A stretch of 47,306 bases of DNA. Origin: Pirellula staleyi DSM 6068. Its GTDB lineage: Bacteria; Planctomycetota; Planctomycetia; Pirellulales; Pirellulaceae. Below the pieces are notes generated by a model. That model ran no database searches, was not told where the DNA came from, and worked only from the letters and a program-made list of their open reading frames with translations. Below, one piece after another: positions 33,825 through 42,933 of this stretch. The DNA lies in NCBI GenBank assembly GCA_945870455.1, contig CAMBSL010000010.1, forward strand, positions 1-47,306, given 5' to 3'. Position 1 is the stretch's first letter. Each line of letters begins with the position of its first letter. The position numbers and the translations under genes are program-made.

Positions 33825-34508
33825 ATGTCACTTCATTTGAGCCAAGACCTTTCTGAAGCGCACAATTCACTGCTAAAGCTTTCAGGCAGTGTTGAGGACA
33901 TGATTGCGTCTGCGGTGCGGTCGTTGGTTGAAAGACGAGGCGCCTTGGCAGCGGAGGTGATCGATCGAGACAGTCAAATCGATCGGAGCGAAGTGCGAAT
34001 CGAAGAGGATTGCTTGAAAATGCTTGCACTCCATCAACCTGTGGCCGCCGACCTACGACGCATTACCACGATGATGAAGGTTAACAATGATTTGGAACGC
34101 ATTGCGGACCTAGCCTGCAACATTGCAACACGAGCCGACAGTTTGTGCCCGCATCCGGAATTTCCGATCCCACCCGGAATTAACGAGATGGCATTAATGT
34201 CGACATCGATGGTTCGACGCAGTTTGGACGCGTTCGTTCAACGAGACACAGAGCAAGCTCGCAGGGTCATCGAAGACGATGATTTAGTCGACGCCAAAAA
34301 CGTGGAAGTCATCGAGACCCTCAATTCGTTGATGTCCCGCGACAGCACACAGATTTGGGCGGCCATGCATTGTTTTTCCATTTCACGCCATTTGGAACAA
34401 ATTGCAGACCACGCCGTTAACATCGCCGAAGACATCATTTACATGGTCGATGGAGTCATCGTTCGACATCGTCATTTGCTTCAGCGTCCCTTGGTACATG
34501 AATCGTAG
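33825..34508 (+). CDS. phoU: PhoU-type phosphate transport regulator
   Basis: A 227-residue cytosolic protein made of two three-helix repeats. Each has the PhoU metal-cluster signature: NNDLERIADLACNIA in the first and RHLEQIADHAVNIAEDIIY in the second. PhoU links the Pst phosphate transporter to the PhoR kinase and keeps the Pho regulon off in high phosphate. Opening residues HLSQDLSEAHNSLLKLSGSV also fit. I start at the ATG at 33825; the frame reaches a TTG at 33801, but the extra eight residues lack support. It is followed 39 bases later by the phoB-type gene, so the two are probably co-transcribed. Confidence 0.93.
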   Translation: MSLHLSQDLSEAHNSLLKLSGSVEDMIASAVRSLVERRGALAAEVIDRDSQIDRSEVRIEEDCLKMLALHQPVAADLRRITTMMKVNNDLERIADLACNIATRADSLCPHPEFPIPPGINEMALMSTSMVRRSLDAFVQRDTEQARRVIEDDDLVDAKNVEVIETLNSLMSRDSTQIWAAMHCFSISRHLEQIADHAVNIAEDIIYMVDGVIVRHRHLLQRPLVHES

Positions 34509-34547
34509 AAACCCACTCGTACAGGCACCTATCGGAAGACATTACCC

Positions 34548-35237
34548 ATGCCAAAAAGCAAAATACTCGTCGTAGAGGATGATCGAGCGCTTTCCGAGAT
34601 ACTGATTTACAACTTGGAAAAGGCTGGATTCGATGTTTTCAAAGCCATGGATGGTCGAGATGGATTAAATCAAGCCCAACTGCGATTGCCAGATTTGATC
34701 TTGCTTGACGTGATGTTGCCAGTCATGGATGGAATGGAAGTTTGCAGGCGATTGCGAGCTCAACCCGAAACGGCCACCGCAACGATTATCATGCTTACGG
34801 CAAAGTCAGAGGAGTCCGACCAATTGGTTGGCTTTTCCGTGGGAGCGGACGATTACGTGACGAAACCGTTCAGCGTCCGCGTATTGCTTGAGAGAATTAA
34901 GGCCCTTTTGCGTCGTAAATCCAGGCCCATTGAAGAAGACGCGGACACGGTTGCACGTCTTGGAATTGCGCTCGATAGGCGACGATACCGCGTCACTGTC
35001 GATGCGGGATTGGTCGATTTGACAAAAACCGAATTCCGACTCTTGGATACGTTGATTCGTCAACCCGGCCGAGCGTTTGACCGTTCCGAACTGATCGATT
35101 CGGCGCTTGGCGAGGACACTCTGGTTCTGGAACGCACGATTGACGTCCATATTCGTGCGTTGCGCAAGAAAATTGGCGAAAAAGCGGATGCGATCGAGAC
35201 GGTACGGGGTGTGGGCTACCGTTTTCGCGAAGAGTAG
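34548..35237 (+). CDS. PhoB/OmpR-type response regulator
   Basis: A 229-residue two-component regulator. The receiver domain (residues 1-120) has the acidic pocket Glu10-Asp11-Asp12, phosphoacceptor Asp54 in LLDVMLPVMDG, Thr84 and Lys106 (YVTKPF). The OmpR/PhoB winged-helix domain (about 130-229) has LTKTEFRLLDTLIRQPGRAF, DVHIRALRKKIG and VRGVGYRF. The order phoU-phoB suggests control of the phosphate regulon, so PhoB is likely, but no PhoR kinase gene follows within the window. The next gene is a YkgJ-type protein. Because the wider family also includes non-phosphate regulators, I leave the symbol empty. Confidence 0.93.
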   Translation: MPKSKILVVEDDRALSEILIYNLEKAGFDVFKAMDGRDGLNQAQLRLPDLILLDVMLPVMDGMEVCRRLRAQPETATATIIMLTAKSEESDQLVGFSVGADDYVTKPFSVRVLLERIKALLRRKSRPIEEDADTVARLGIALDRRRYRVTVDAGLVDLTKTEFRLLDTLIRQPGRAFDRSELIDSALGEDTLVLERTIDVHIRALRKKIGEKADAIETVRGVGYRFREE

Positions 35238-35323
35238 GCTAGTCTTCTAGGGCTGTTCCTTTTGATTTGCTCGCCTGCGGCTCCGCGCAGGTCTACTGAC
35301 CTTACCTAGACAACCAATCCACC

Positions 35324-35809
35324 ATGACCACCTCTACCCTTTCGCGGCCTGTTGAGTTGTTGCCCGCTCAGACCATAGACGGAAAGAAACCAACCCGCGA
35401 ACAAGTTCCAAAAGGAGAGGTCTTGTGCTCTTACTGCACAGCCAAATGTTGTCGGTACTTTGCATTGCCGATCGATGCGCCGACGACACAGCAGGATCTA
35501 GATTTCATTCGCTGGTACTTACTGCATGACCGAGCAACCGTTTTCATCGAGGACGGCACATGGTATTTGCTTGTGCACACAGACTGCAAGCACTTGCAAG
35601 CAGATCACCGCTGCGGAATCTATCATACGCGTCCCCAAATTTGCCGCGATTATTCGACTGACAACTGCGAATTCGATGAGGACGCTGTTTATGAGATGTA
35701 CTTTGAAACTTCCGAACAAGTGGCGGAATATATGGAAGCTCGCTTTCATTCAGCCGACTTGAGCGCCATTCGAAGTCCCGAACCTTCCTTGCTTCCGATT
35801 CTGTCGTAG
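35324..35809 (+). CDS. YkgJ-type cysteine-cluster protein
   Basis: A 161-residue cytosolic protein of the YkgJ/Fe-S or zinc cluster family (CxCxCC). Residues about 35-115 carry CSYCTAKCC, then HTDCKHLQADHRCGIYHTRP, CRDYSTDNC. The eight cysteines in this order are the family hallmark and probably bind an iron-sulfur cluster or zinc. The biological role is not established. It lies between the response regulator and hisS (35-base gap), so it may share a transcript with hisS. Confidence 0.88.
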   Translation: MTTSTLSRPVELLPAQTIDGKKPTREQVPKGEVLCSYCTAKCCRYFALPIDAPTTQQDLDFIRWYLLHDRATVFIEDGTWYLLVHTDCKHLQADHRCGIYHTRPQICRDYSTDNCEFDEDAVYEMYFETSEQVAEYMEARFHSADLSAIRSPEPSLLPILS

Positions 35810-35844
35810 GCTCTAGGCAATTGCACGTAGTAAATGGTTTTTGA

Positions 35845-37191
35845 ATGGCTTTGATTGAACCGAGAACACTCAAGGGATTCCGCGACTTTCTGCCTGCGGC
35901 CATGATCCCGCGCGAAAAACTGATGGAAGTTGCTCGGCGGGTTTATCGGCGTTACGGGTTCGTGCCCATCGACACGCCTACGCTCGAGTTACTGGAAGTT
36001 CTGACCGGAAAAGGCTCCGAGGAAACCGATCGGCAGATGTACCATTTCATCGACAACGGCGGTAGAGCCGTTGGGATGCGATTTGACTTGACTGTTCCTC
36101 TAGCTCGATTCGCTGCTCAGCACATTCAAGAGCTGGGTATTCCATTCAAGCGTTATCAAATTGCTCCTGTATGGCGTGGCGAGACGCCGCAGGCTGGTCG
36201 ATTCCGAGAATTCGTTCAATGTGACTTCGATACGATCGGGACGACGAGCGTGGTGGCCGACATCGAGACGGCCCTTGTTATTCACGAACTCATGCATGAA
36301 GTGGGCGTTCATCGCTTTCAAATTCGTATCAACAATCGACAAGTGCTAACGGGACTTCTCGAGCAATTGGATTTGAAGGGCTCAAGTACGGCTGTACTGC
36401 GTGCGCTCGACAAATTCGACAAAGTGGGTGCCGAACAGGTTTCCAAAGAACTGACCCAAGCAGGTTTGAATGCGACTCAAATCGATCAGGTCCTCGCATT
36501 GTCTGCGATTCGCGGATCGACTGAGGAGGTGCTTTCTCAACTCGACCCACTGCTCAAGGGTTCGGACCAAGGCCAGCAAGGCATTGAGCGGCTGCGGACA
36601 CTCTGTGGTGCGATGAAGGCGGCAGGCGTTAGCGAAGAGTTTTATCGCCTCGATGTTTCCATCGCTCGCGGTTTGGATTACTACACAGGGGTTGTGTTCG
36701 AAACAACGCTTGGCGATTTGCCAAGTATTGGAAGCGTCTGCAGCGGCGGCCGCTACGACAACTTAGCCGAAGTGTACACCAAGCAGCACCTGCCGGGCAT
36801 CGGAGCATCGCTAGGCCTCGATCGATTGCTTGCAGCCCTTGAGCAACTAGGGCTGATACCGAAGACCGCATCTGCGGCCGATGTCTTTATTCCGTTATTC
36901 GATGCGCATCGACTCAACGATTATTTTGCATTGGCGTCCATCGTCCGATCGGCTGGTTGGTCCGCTGAAGTCTATCCAGAACCAAAAAAACTTGGTCAAC
37001 AACTCAAGTACGCAGATCAACGCGGATTCAAAATCGCGTTGATCGCAGGTTCACAAGAATTAGATGCAGGCGAAGTTCAAATCAAGAACTTGGCAAGCCA
37101 AATCAAGACACAAGTCGAATGGCGTACCAATCCCGATAATCTCGTCGACGGCTTGACTCAGATGTTGCGAGTGCAGAATGATTTAGCGTGA
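35845..37191 (+). CDS. hisS: Histidine--tRNA ligase
   Basis: A 448-residue class II aminoacyl-tRNA synthetase that charges tRNA-His in the cytosol. Motif 1 surrounds GFVPIDTPTLELLEVLTG. Motif 2 is FKRYQIAPVWRGETPQAGRF followed by REFVQCDFDTIG. The histidine-specific signature is ARGLDYYTGVVFET, and motif 3 is GIGASLGLDRLLAAL. A C-terminal anticodon-binding domain (about residues 350-440) follows, with YPEPKKLGQQLKYADQRGFK. Length and motif order are normal. The ribosome binding site is weak (AAATGG). The stop overlaps a GTG of the following frame, but that frame's real start is probably further on. Confidence 0.96.
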   Translation: MALIEPRTLKGFRDFLPAAMIPREKLMEVARRVYRRYGFVPIDTPTLELLEVLTGKGSEETDRQMYHFIDNGGRAVGMRFDLTVPLARFAAQHIQELGIPFKRYQIAPVWRGETPQAGRFREFVQCDFDTIGTTSVVADIETALVIHELMHEVGVHRFQIRINNRQVLTGLLEQLDLKGSSTAVLRALDKFDKVGAEQVSKELTQAGLNATQIDQVLALSAIRGSTEEVLSQLDPLLKGSDQGQQGIERLRTLCGAMKAAGVSEEFYRLDVSIARGLDYYTGVVFETTLGDLPSIGSVCSGGRYDNLAEVYTKQHLPGIGASLGLDRLLAALEQLGLIPKTASAADVFIPLFDAHRLNDYFALASIVRSAGWSAEVYPEPKKLGQQLKYADQRGFKIALIAGSQELDAGEVQIKNLASQIKTQVEWRTNPDNLVDGLTQMLRVQNDLA

Positions 37192-37259
37192 TGCAATGCA
37201 TGGCTTCGCGGTTGATTTGCCTTTTGGATTCCCTACCAACAACAACTTTCTGGACGGAC

Positions 37260-40200
37260 ATGAGAATTCGATTCGGTTGCGTTATCCTTTCGTTTGTAGC
37301 AAGCATCGCTTGGATGAACCACCAAGCCGAGGCTGATGAGACTCATGTAGACAAGCAGTTTTCGCAGTCCATTCTCCCGTTTCTAACGAAGTACTGCTGT
37401 GATTGTCACGATGAAAAAACGCAAGAAGCCAAATTGGACCTGTCGATCTACAAGGCCACCGGCGATGTCACCCGAGCACTGCCGCTCTGGGAACACGTTT
37501 TGTCACGCGTGAAGGGCAGTGAAATGCCTCCCGTTGATTCGGAAGCACAGCCATCCGCCGAAGAACGACTCAATTTCGTCAATTGGATTCGAGCGACTCG
37601 ACGACAAGAAGCCATGCGCAACGCCGGCGACCCTGGAGTCGTCCTGGTGCGGCGACTGAGCAATGCCGAGTACAACTACAGTATTCGAGATCTAACCGGC
37701 GTCGATATCAATCCTACTCGTGATTTCCCAGTCGATCCAGCCAATGAAGCGGGATTCGACAACTCCGGGGAATCGCTTTCGATGTCGCCAGCCCTGCTTA
37801 AAAAATACTTGGAAGCGGCTCGTCTAGTTAGCGAGCACCTGGTTCTCAAGCCCCATGGGTTTTCGTTTGCTCCCCATCCTGTAATGACGGAAACAGACCG
37901 TGATAAGTACTGTGTCAAACGGATCGTGCAGTTCTACGCGAAACAACCAACCGATCTATCGGATTATTTTCTGGCTGCTTGGCGATTTCGTCAACGTGAG
38001 TCAACCGGCAAGCGTGAGTCAACCGGCAATAACGAGTCAACCGGCAATACGGAGATGCCGTTGTCGGAGATGGCATCCCAAGCTGGCATTAGCCCCAAGT
38101 TCTTATCGATGGTCTGGTCATCGCTCACAGACACACAAGATGCATCTGGACCGCTAGCCCATTTGCAATCCATGTGGAATAAGTTGCCATCCGATTTGAG
38201 CCAAGAAATCGAAGCAAAGTCGGGATGCAATGTCATGCGCGACTTCGTTGTTACCGTGCGTCGTAAACTTGAACCAGCCGTTGATAATCTAGACCTAAAA
38301 GGCATACACAAGGGATCGCAACCATTCGTGCTTTGGAAAAACGACCAGTACGCAAGTTATCGTCGCTCATTGAGTCGAAAAGCTCTCGTCAACGAATCGG
38401 ACGCTGGCGAAAAAAAAGAAGGGCAAACTCTCAGCGACCACGTTGAGCTCGCATTGATGGTTCCTGCCGAGGCTTTGCGGCGAGCACAGTACGATGCGTC
38501 GCTGACGCGTTTTTGTAGCGTATTTCCAGACGCTTTCTATATTTCCGAACGAGGACGGGACTATGAGGGTAAGCCAAAAGATCAACAAGAGAAAGGCAGA
38601 CTCCTGAGCGCAGGCTTCCATAGCATGATGGGGTATTACCGGGATGATGCTCCACTCTGTGACATGATCTTGTCCGATGCAGAGAAACAAGAAATCGATG
38701 ACTTATGGCGAGAACTTGACTTTGTGACGGCTGCACCCATGCGGCAGTATGCGGGGTTCGTTTGGTTCGAACGTACCGATTCAGCCTATATGCGAGATGA
38801 AGAGTTTGATTTTGCAAGAGCAGAGGACAAGTCCGTTACGACCGAAGAAATGATCCGCAAGCTAGCAGCAACCTATGTTGCCAAAGCGAAACGCACCATG
38901 AGCGAAGGGGTGCCCATTCAAGCGCTGGAAAGCTACTTCGAGCGAATGAACGACCAGATACGTTGGATCGAAAAAACCAGGTTGGTTGCTGAGCCAAGCC
39001 ACATCGAATCGCTTGTGAGCTTTGCAGCCAAAGCATGGCGACGAAGTCTAACTCAAGAGGATCAACAGCAGATTCAGGCTTTTTATCGATCGTTGCGAAT
39101 GACGGAGGGACTTAGCCACGAAGATGCGATCCAGGATTCCTTGGTTGCGATTTTGATGTCGCCTCACTTTTGTTACCGAAGCGATTGTGCAGTGGCGGGT
39201 ACTGCGCGTAGACCGCTGACGGATACTGAGTTAGCGAGCCGATTGAGCTTTTTTCTATGGTCGAGCGTGCCGGACCAGACGTTATTGGAACGGGCTGCGG
39301 CAGGCGAATTGCACAATCACGATACGATGGTCTCGGAAGCCCGTCGGATGCTGCAAGATCCACGTTCCCGAAGTCTCGCGACCGACTTCGCTGGTAACTG
39401 GTTGGATTTCCGGCGATTCGAAGAGCACAACAGCGTGGATCGAAATCGATTTCCGGGCTTTACCGACGCGTTGAGGCAAGCGATGTTTGAGGAGCCTGTT
39501 CGGTTCTGCATGGATGTTATACAGAATGATTCTTCGGTGCTCGATTTCACGGAAGCGAAACACACGTTTGTCAATGCGGACTTGGCTCGTCACTACGGCA
39601 TACCAACTAGCAAAGAGATTCCCGTGGACAAATGGATTCGCGTCGACGATGCAAGTCACTATGGACGGGGTGGATTGCTGCCGATGTCCGTGTTCTTGAC
39701 AAAAAATGCACCTGGGCTCCGCACTAGCCCGGTCAAGCGAGGTTATTGGGTTGTTCGACGATTGCTTGGAGAAACCATTCCGCCTCCACCACCCAATGTG
39801 CCGGAACTGCCAAGCGATGAGTCGCAACTGGGCGAAAAATCGTTGCGGGAGACGTTGGCGATGCACCGGGATCATGCTGCTTGTGCAGGCTGCCACAATC
39901 GTATTGATTCGATCGGTTTGGTTTTCGAAAACTATGGGCCGGTCGGAGAACGCCGAGAAATCGATCTCGGAGGGCGAGCCGTTGACACGTTGGCCACCTT
40001 TCCTGACGGTAGCCAGGGGCAAGGGATTGACGGATTGCGCAACTACCTCAAACAAAGCCGTCAACAAGAATTTGTGGACAATCTATGTCGTAAATTGCTA
40101 TGCTTTAGCTTGGGCCGGTCGCTTGTCCTTTCCGATGATCCCTTGATTGAGCAGATGCAGTCGCGGCTGACATCGCAAGACTATCGATTTAGCGTCCTGG

Positions 40201-40286
40201 TCGAGACCATTGTAACGAGTCCGCAATTCCTTGAGAAACGCGGCGATTCCCCGCTAGAAAACCTACCCATTTCTTCGAATCCATAG
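37260..40286 (+). CDS. DUF1592/DUF1588/DUF1585 secreted cytochrome-like protein
   Basis: A 1008-residue planctomycete protein. I start at the ATG at 37260, where MRIRFGCVILSFVASIAWMN forms a signal peptide; the frame is open to a GTG at 37188 overlapping hisS. The order is: an N-terminal haem motif CCDCHDEKTQEAKLDLS; DUF1587 (RLSNAEYNYSIRDLTGVDI); an 18-bp tandem-repeat region; DUF1595/1592 (LSFFLWSSVPDQTLLERAAA); DUF1588 (GLLPMSVFLTKNAPGLRTSP, RGYWVVRRLLGETIPPPPPN); a second CxxCH, CAGCHNRIDSIG; and DUF1585 (LCRKLLCFSLGRSLVLSDD). Such proteins sit outside the cytoplasm and are suspected to take part in degrading complex carbohydrates; the reaction is unknown. The DUF1552 gene follows 2 bases later, its standard partner. 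Confidence 0.92.
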   Translation: MRIRFGCVILSFVASIAWMNHQAEADETHVDKQFSQSILPFLTKYCCDCHDEKTQEAKLDLSIYKATGDVTRALPLWEHVLSRVKGSEMPPVDSEAQPSAEERLNFVNWIRATRRQEAMRNAGDPGVVLVRRLSNAEYNYSIRDLTGVDINPTRDFPVDPANEAGFDNSGESLSMSPALLKKYLEAARLVSEHLVLKPHGFSFAPHPVMTETDRDKYCVKRIVQFYAKQPTDLSDYFLAAWRFRQRESTGKRESTGNNESTGNTEMPLSEMASQAGISPKFLSMVWSSLTDTQDASGPLAHLQSMWNKLPSDLSQEIEAKSGCNVMRDFVVTVRRKLEPAVDNLDLKGIHKGSQPFVLWKNDQYASYRRSLSRKALVNESDAGEKKEGQTLSDHVELALMVPAEALRRAQYDASLTRFCSVFPDAFYISERGRDYEGKPKDQQEKGRLLSAGFHSMMGYYRDDAPLCDMILSDAEKQEIDDLWRELDFVTAAPMRQYAGFVWFERTDSAYMRDEEFDFARAEDKSVTTEEMIRKLAATYVAKAKRTMSEGVPIQALESYFERMNDQIRWIEKTRLVAEPSHIESLVSFAAKAWRRSLTQEDQQQIQAFYRSLRMTEGLSHEDAIQDSLVAILMSPHFCYRSDCAVAGTARRPLTDTELASRLSFFLWSSVPDQTLLERAAAGELHNHDTMVSEARRMLQDPRSRSLATDFAGNWLDFRRFEEHNSVDRNRFPGFTDALRQAMFEEPVRFCMDVIQNDSSVLDFTEAKHTFVNADLARHYGIPTSKEIPVDKWIRVDDASHYGRGGLLPMSVFLTKNAPGLRTSPVKRGYWVVRRLLGETIPPPPPNVPELPSDESQLGEKSLRETLAMHRDHAACAGCHNRIDSIGLVFENYGPVGERREIDLGGRAVDTLATFPDGSQGQGIDGLRNYLKQSRQQEFVDNLCRKLLCFSLGRSLVLSDDPLIEQMQSRLTSQDYRFSVLVETIVTSPQFLEKRGDSPLENLPISSNP
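37995..38048. repeat. 18-bp in-frame tandem repeat within the DUF1592 gene
   Basis: Three units (37995-38012, 38013-38030, 38031-38048), each containing GAGTCAACCGGCAA, encode RESTGK, RESTGN and NESTGN. Copy number can change without a frameshift. The repeat sits in a linker between DUF1587 and the middle domain. Confidence 0.9.
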
Positions 40287-40288
40287 CT

Positions 40289-41617
40289 ATGCGTTCCACT
40301 CCATTTTCGCAGATATCGCGTCGAACCTTGTTGCGTGGGGCGGGTGTTACGGTCGGATTGCCCTGGCTCGAATCGATTCCTGTTTGGGGTTCGTCCAGCG
40401 CCCGAGAAGGCTCGGAAGGTAGTTTTCCAAAACGATTCGCGGCCTTGTTTATGGCCTGTGGAATCAACCCCGATCATTGGTGGGCGAAAGGGGCAGGCAG
40501 CGACATGGAGTTGGGCAAGAGCCTAGCGCCCATGGAGCCGCTCAAGAACAAGATGAATTTCATCTCAGGGCTATTTAACAAGAACTCAACAGGAGTCGGT
40601 ATCCATCCGGGGCAAACGGGCAATATCCTTTCCGGTGCGAGTTTGCAAAAGGGTTCCGAACTTCGAGGCGGCATCAGCGTCGACCAAGTATTGGCGAATC
40701 AACTTGGTCAACAAACAGTCCAGGCAAGCTTGGTGCTTGGATGCGAACAGCCCATTACAGGCTACCACGAGACGAATTTCTCGATGGCGTATAGTTCCCA
40801 CATTTCATGGCAGAACGCGACGTCGCCAGTACCGATGGAAGTCTATCCCTCGTTGGCTTTTGATAGTTTATTTGACAATCGCGGGAGTCGAAGAAATCAA
40901 AGCGTACTCGATCGCGTCAAAGAGCAAGCAGCGAGCCTCAGTCTCGATGTCAGCGGTGGTGACCGCGCAAAACTGGACGAATTTCTGACCAGCGTGCGAG
41001 AGGTCGAAAAGCGTGCGGAACGCATGCGGATAGAAAAAGAAAACGCCGCAGAGCGCGCGCAGGATCAACCCTTGATCCGCATGAAGCGTCCCGACAACGG
41101 ATTGCCGGAAGATATTCGCGAACACATGCGATTGATGTGCGATATCGTGGCGATTGCGTTTCAAATGGATAAAACCCGCATTGCAACGCTGCTGCTGTGC
41201 CGTGACATTTCGGGCTTGTTCTATCCTTTTCTGGATGCTCGGAATGCTCATCATTCCGCATCGCATAATGAAAAGTCTGATGAATTCGAGAGGATTTCCA
41301 CTTACTACTGTAGCCAACTCGCCTACCTTGCGAGCCGGTTAGACCAGATGCAGGAAGGTGATGGAACGGTGCTTGACCATTCGTGCTTGATGTTCATCAA
41401 CAACATGTGGAGGGGCAGCACCCATGACTCGAGCAATGTGCCACTGCTTACCGCAGGTGGCTTAGGCGGTTCCTTGCAAACCGGTCGGGTTCTCAACTTT
41501 CGCGACAAAGGGGATGACCAACGCAAACTCTGCAGTTTCTACCTTTCGCTCATGCATCGCATGGGGCATAACGCGGACCGGTTTGGTGACGCGGATACGC
41601 CGCTTGCGGATTTGTAG
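40289..41617 (+). CDS. DUF1552 family exported protein
   Basis: A 442-residue protein. The N-terminus has a Tat signal, SRRTLLRGAGVTVGLPWLES. The DUF1552 core then runs from GSFPKRFAALFMACGINPDH to the C-terminus. Typical segments are FISGLFN, GVGIHPGQTGNILSG, LGCEQPITGYHETNFSMAYS, an acidic coiled-coil around LDEFLTSVREVEKRAERMR, DIVAIAFQMDKTRIATLLLC, and LDHSCLMFINNMWRGSTHDS. It is the usual downstream companion of DUF1592 proteins and starts 2 bases after that gene. The fold resembles DUF1501/alkaline-phosphatase-like proteins, but no activity has been shown. It presumably acts in the periplasm together with its partner. Confidence 0.92.
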   Translation: MRSTPFSQISRRTLLRGAGVTVGLPWLESIPVWGSSSAREGSEGSFPKRFAALFMACGINPDHWWAKGAGSDMELGKSLAPMEPLKNKMNFISGLFNKNSTGVGIHPGQTGNILSGASLQKGSELRGGISVDQVLANQLGQQTVQASLVLGCEQPITGYHETNFSMAYSSHISWQNATSPVPMEVYPSLAFDSLFDNRGSRRNQSVLDRVKEQAASLSLDVSGGDRAKLDEFLTSVREVEKRAERMRIEKENAAERAQDQPLIRMKRPDNGLPEDIREHMRLMCDIVAIAFQMDKTRIATLLLCRDISGLFYPFLDARNAHHSASHNEKSDEFERISTYYCSQLAYLASRLDQMQEGDGTVLDHSCLMFINNMWRGSTHDSSNVPLLTAGGLGGSLQTGRVLNFRDKGDDQRKLCSFYLSLMHRMGHNADRFGDADTPLADL

Positions 41618-41775
41618 GCATCGATCATAACACGGTCCGCCGCTCGTTGTGCGGTCTAGCCTAAAAACCTGAACGAACGGCCGCACAAGGCCGGCGGGAT
41701 TCGAATCACCCCAGGCTTGCCCTGGGGATTTGTTATGTTTTGTGGCTAATCGAGGCGGGCGATCGCCGCATCGTC
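41618..41775 (-). repeat. Dispersed repeat (about 158 bp), copy 2, inverted
   Basis: The inverse-orientation partner of 32528-32686. It begins at the base after the DUF1552 stop codon and ends 40 bases before the hydrolase stop codon, filling the space between two converging genes. Here the inner hairpin is a perfect CCCCAGG-GCAAG-CCTGGGG. In this position it could stop transcription from both sides. Confidence 0.85.
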
Positions 41776-41814
41776 CAGCTAACGCTCTCGTTGAGACACG
41801 CGTCGGTGGACATG

Positions 41815-42933
41815 TTACTTGAGCGCCTGATCCATGAATGCGTAGGCAGCCTGCCGCATCGAGTCTGGAAAATCATGCTCGCAATCGGGATGCTCGACCC
41901 TCAAGAATCCGGAATACCCATTCAGTTCAAAAATAGAGCGGGCAGATTCGGCAATGCGATCGACACTCTCAGCGCGAAAGTTTGAGTCTCCGAGCGGAGC
42001 GATGATGAGAGTCCTTCTGGGGGCTAGTGCACCGATCATCTCATGGAAGTCGAACGGAATCTCTTGTAATCGTCCTCGAAACTCTGCCAACTTGAGCATG
42101 TACCGTGTTTGACACCAGCCCTTCTGCGGAAACCAGTTGGCTTCGTTACCTTGATAGTAATCCAAGTACGAGTCCAATCCACAACTTGACACAATCACCT
42201 TCAATCGGTCATCGAAAACGGCGGTATACACGGAGTTATGCCCACCCAACGAATGTCCGATCGTACCGAAACCACGCTCTCGATCCACGAACACCAAGGA
42301 CTCTAACAAATCGAGGCCGCGAATATTATCCCAGACCGCTTTGAGTGTTCCGCTTTCCCAACCCAACGCCGAAATGTCAGGTTGGTATTTGGCCAACAGG
42401 GGGTAGTTCGGCGCGAGAGTCACGTATCCGCGTTCCGCAAGCTCTAACGCGTAACTGCGATTCGGAGTCTCGCTGAGTCCGACCACCGTTCCGTGGCCAA
42501 CGACATTGTTAGTGCCATGAAGGCACAGAGCCGCAGGTGCTTTTGACTTGCCTGTCAGGACCGATTTTGGAATCAGGAGGTAAGCAGGGACACGCGAACC
42601 GGGTTCGGACGCGTAAGTCACGAGTCGTCGAACATAACTGCCGCCATCGAATTCTTCTTCGATCTTGAGATCTAATGGACAACGTTTTTCTTTGCCGGGT
42701 AATTGACCCATGACCGATTCCATGCCTTGCACAATCGATTGACGACGCAATAGCCAATCCGCAATTGTCTTGACCTGTTTTGTGGTGCCACTTTTGTCTC
42801 GATAGACCATCAAATTGTCCCGAGGCAATCGAATGACTGGCTTCGTTTCTTGGGCGTTGATCCAACTTGATTTACTGGCCGCGCTGAACGCGCATGCGCT
42901 GCTTAAGTGCAAAAAAGTTCTTCGAGTTAACAA
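41815..42933 (-). CDS. Tat-exported alpha/beta hydrolase (dienelactone hydrolase or acetyl-xylan-esterase-like)
   Basis: About 372 residues. I choose a TTG start at 42933. AAGGGG lies 9 bases upstream, and the product then opens with a Tat signal, LTRRTFLHLSSACAFSAASK. The frame is open to 43017, but the added 28 residues come from a palindromic repeat. The catalytic triad is visible: nucleophile Ser in IGHSLGGHNSVY, Asp in IIAPLGDSNFRAE, and His in VEHPDCEHDFPDSMRQ. The oxyanion region is ALCLHGTNNVVG. The family includes dienelactone hydrolases and acetyl-xylan esterases that remove acyl groups from plant and algal polysaccharides outside the cytoplasm. It stands between two planctomycete cytochrome/DUF gene pairs, which fits carbohydrate breakdown. 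Confidence 0.85.
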   Translation of the reverse strand: MLTRRTFLHLSSACAFSAASKSSWINAQETKPVIRLPRDNLMVYRDKSGTTKQVKTIADWLLRRQSIVQGMESVMGQLPGKEKRCPLDLKIEEEFDGGSYVRRLVTYASEPGSRVPAYLLIPKSVLTGKSKAPAALCLHGTNNVVGHGTVVGLSETPNRSYALELAERGYVTLAPNYPLLAKYQPDISALGWESGTLKAVWDNIRGLDLLESLVFVDRERGFGTIGHSLGGHNSVYTAVFDDRLKVIVSSCGLDSYLDYYQGNEANWFPQKGWCQTRYMLKLAEFRGRLQEIPFDFHEMIGALAPRRTLIIAPLGDSNFRAESVDRIAESARSIFELNGYSGFLRVEHPDCEHDFPDSMRQAAYAFMDQALK

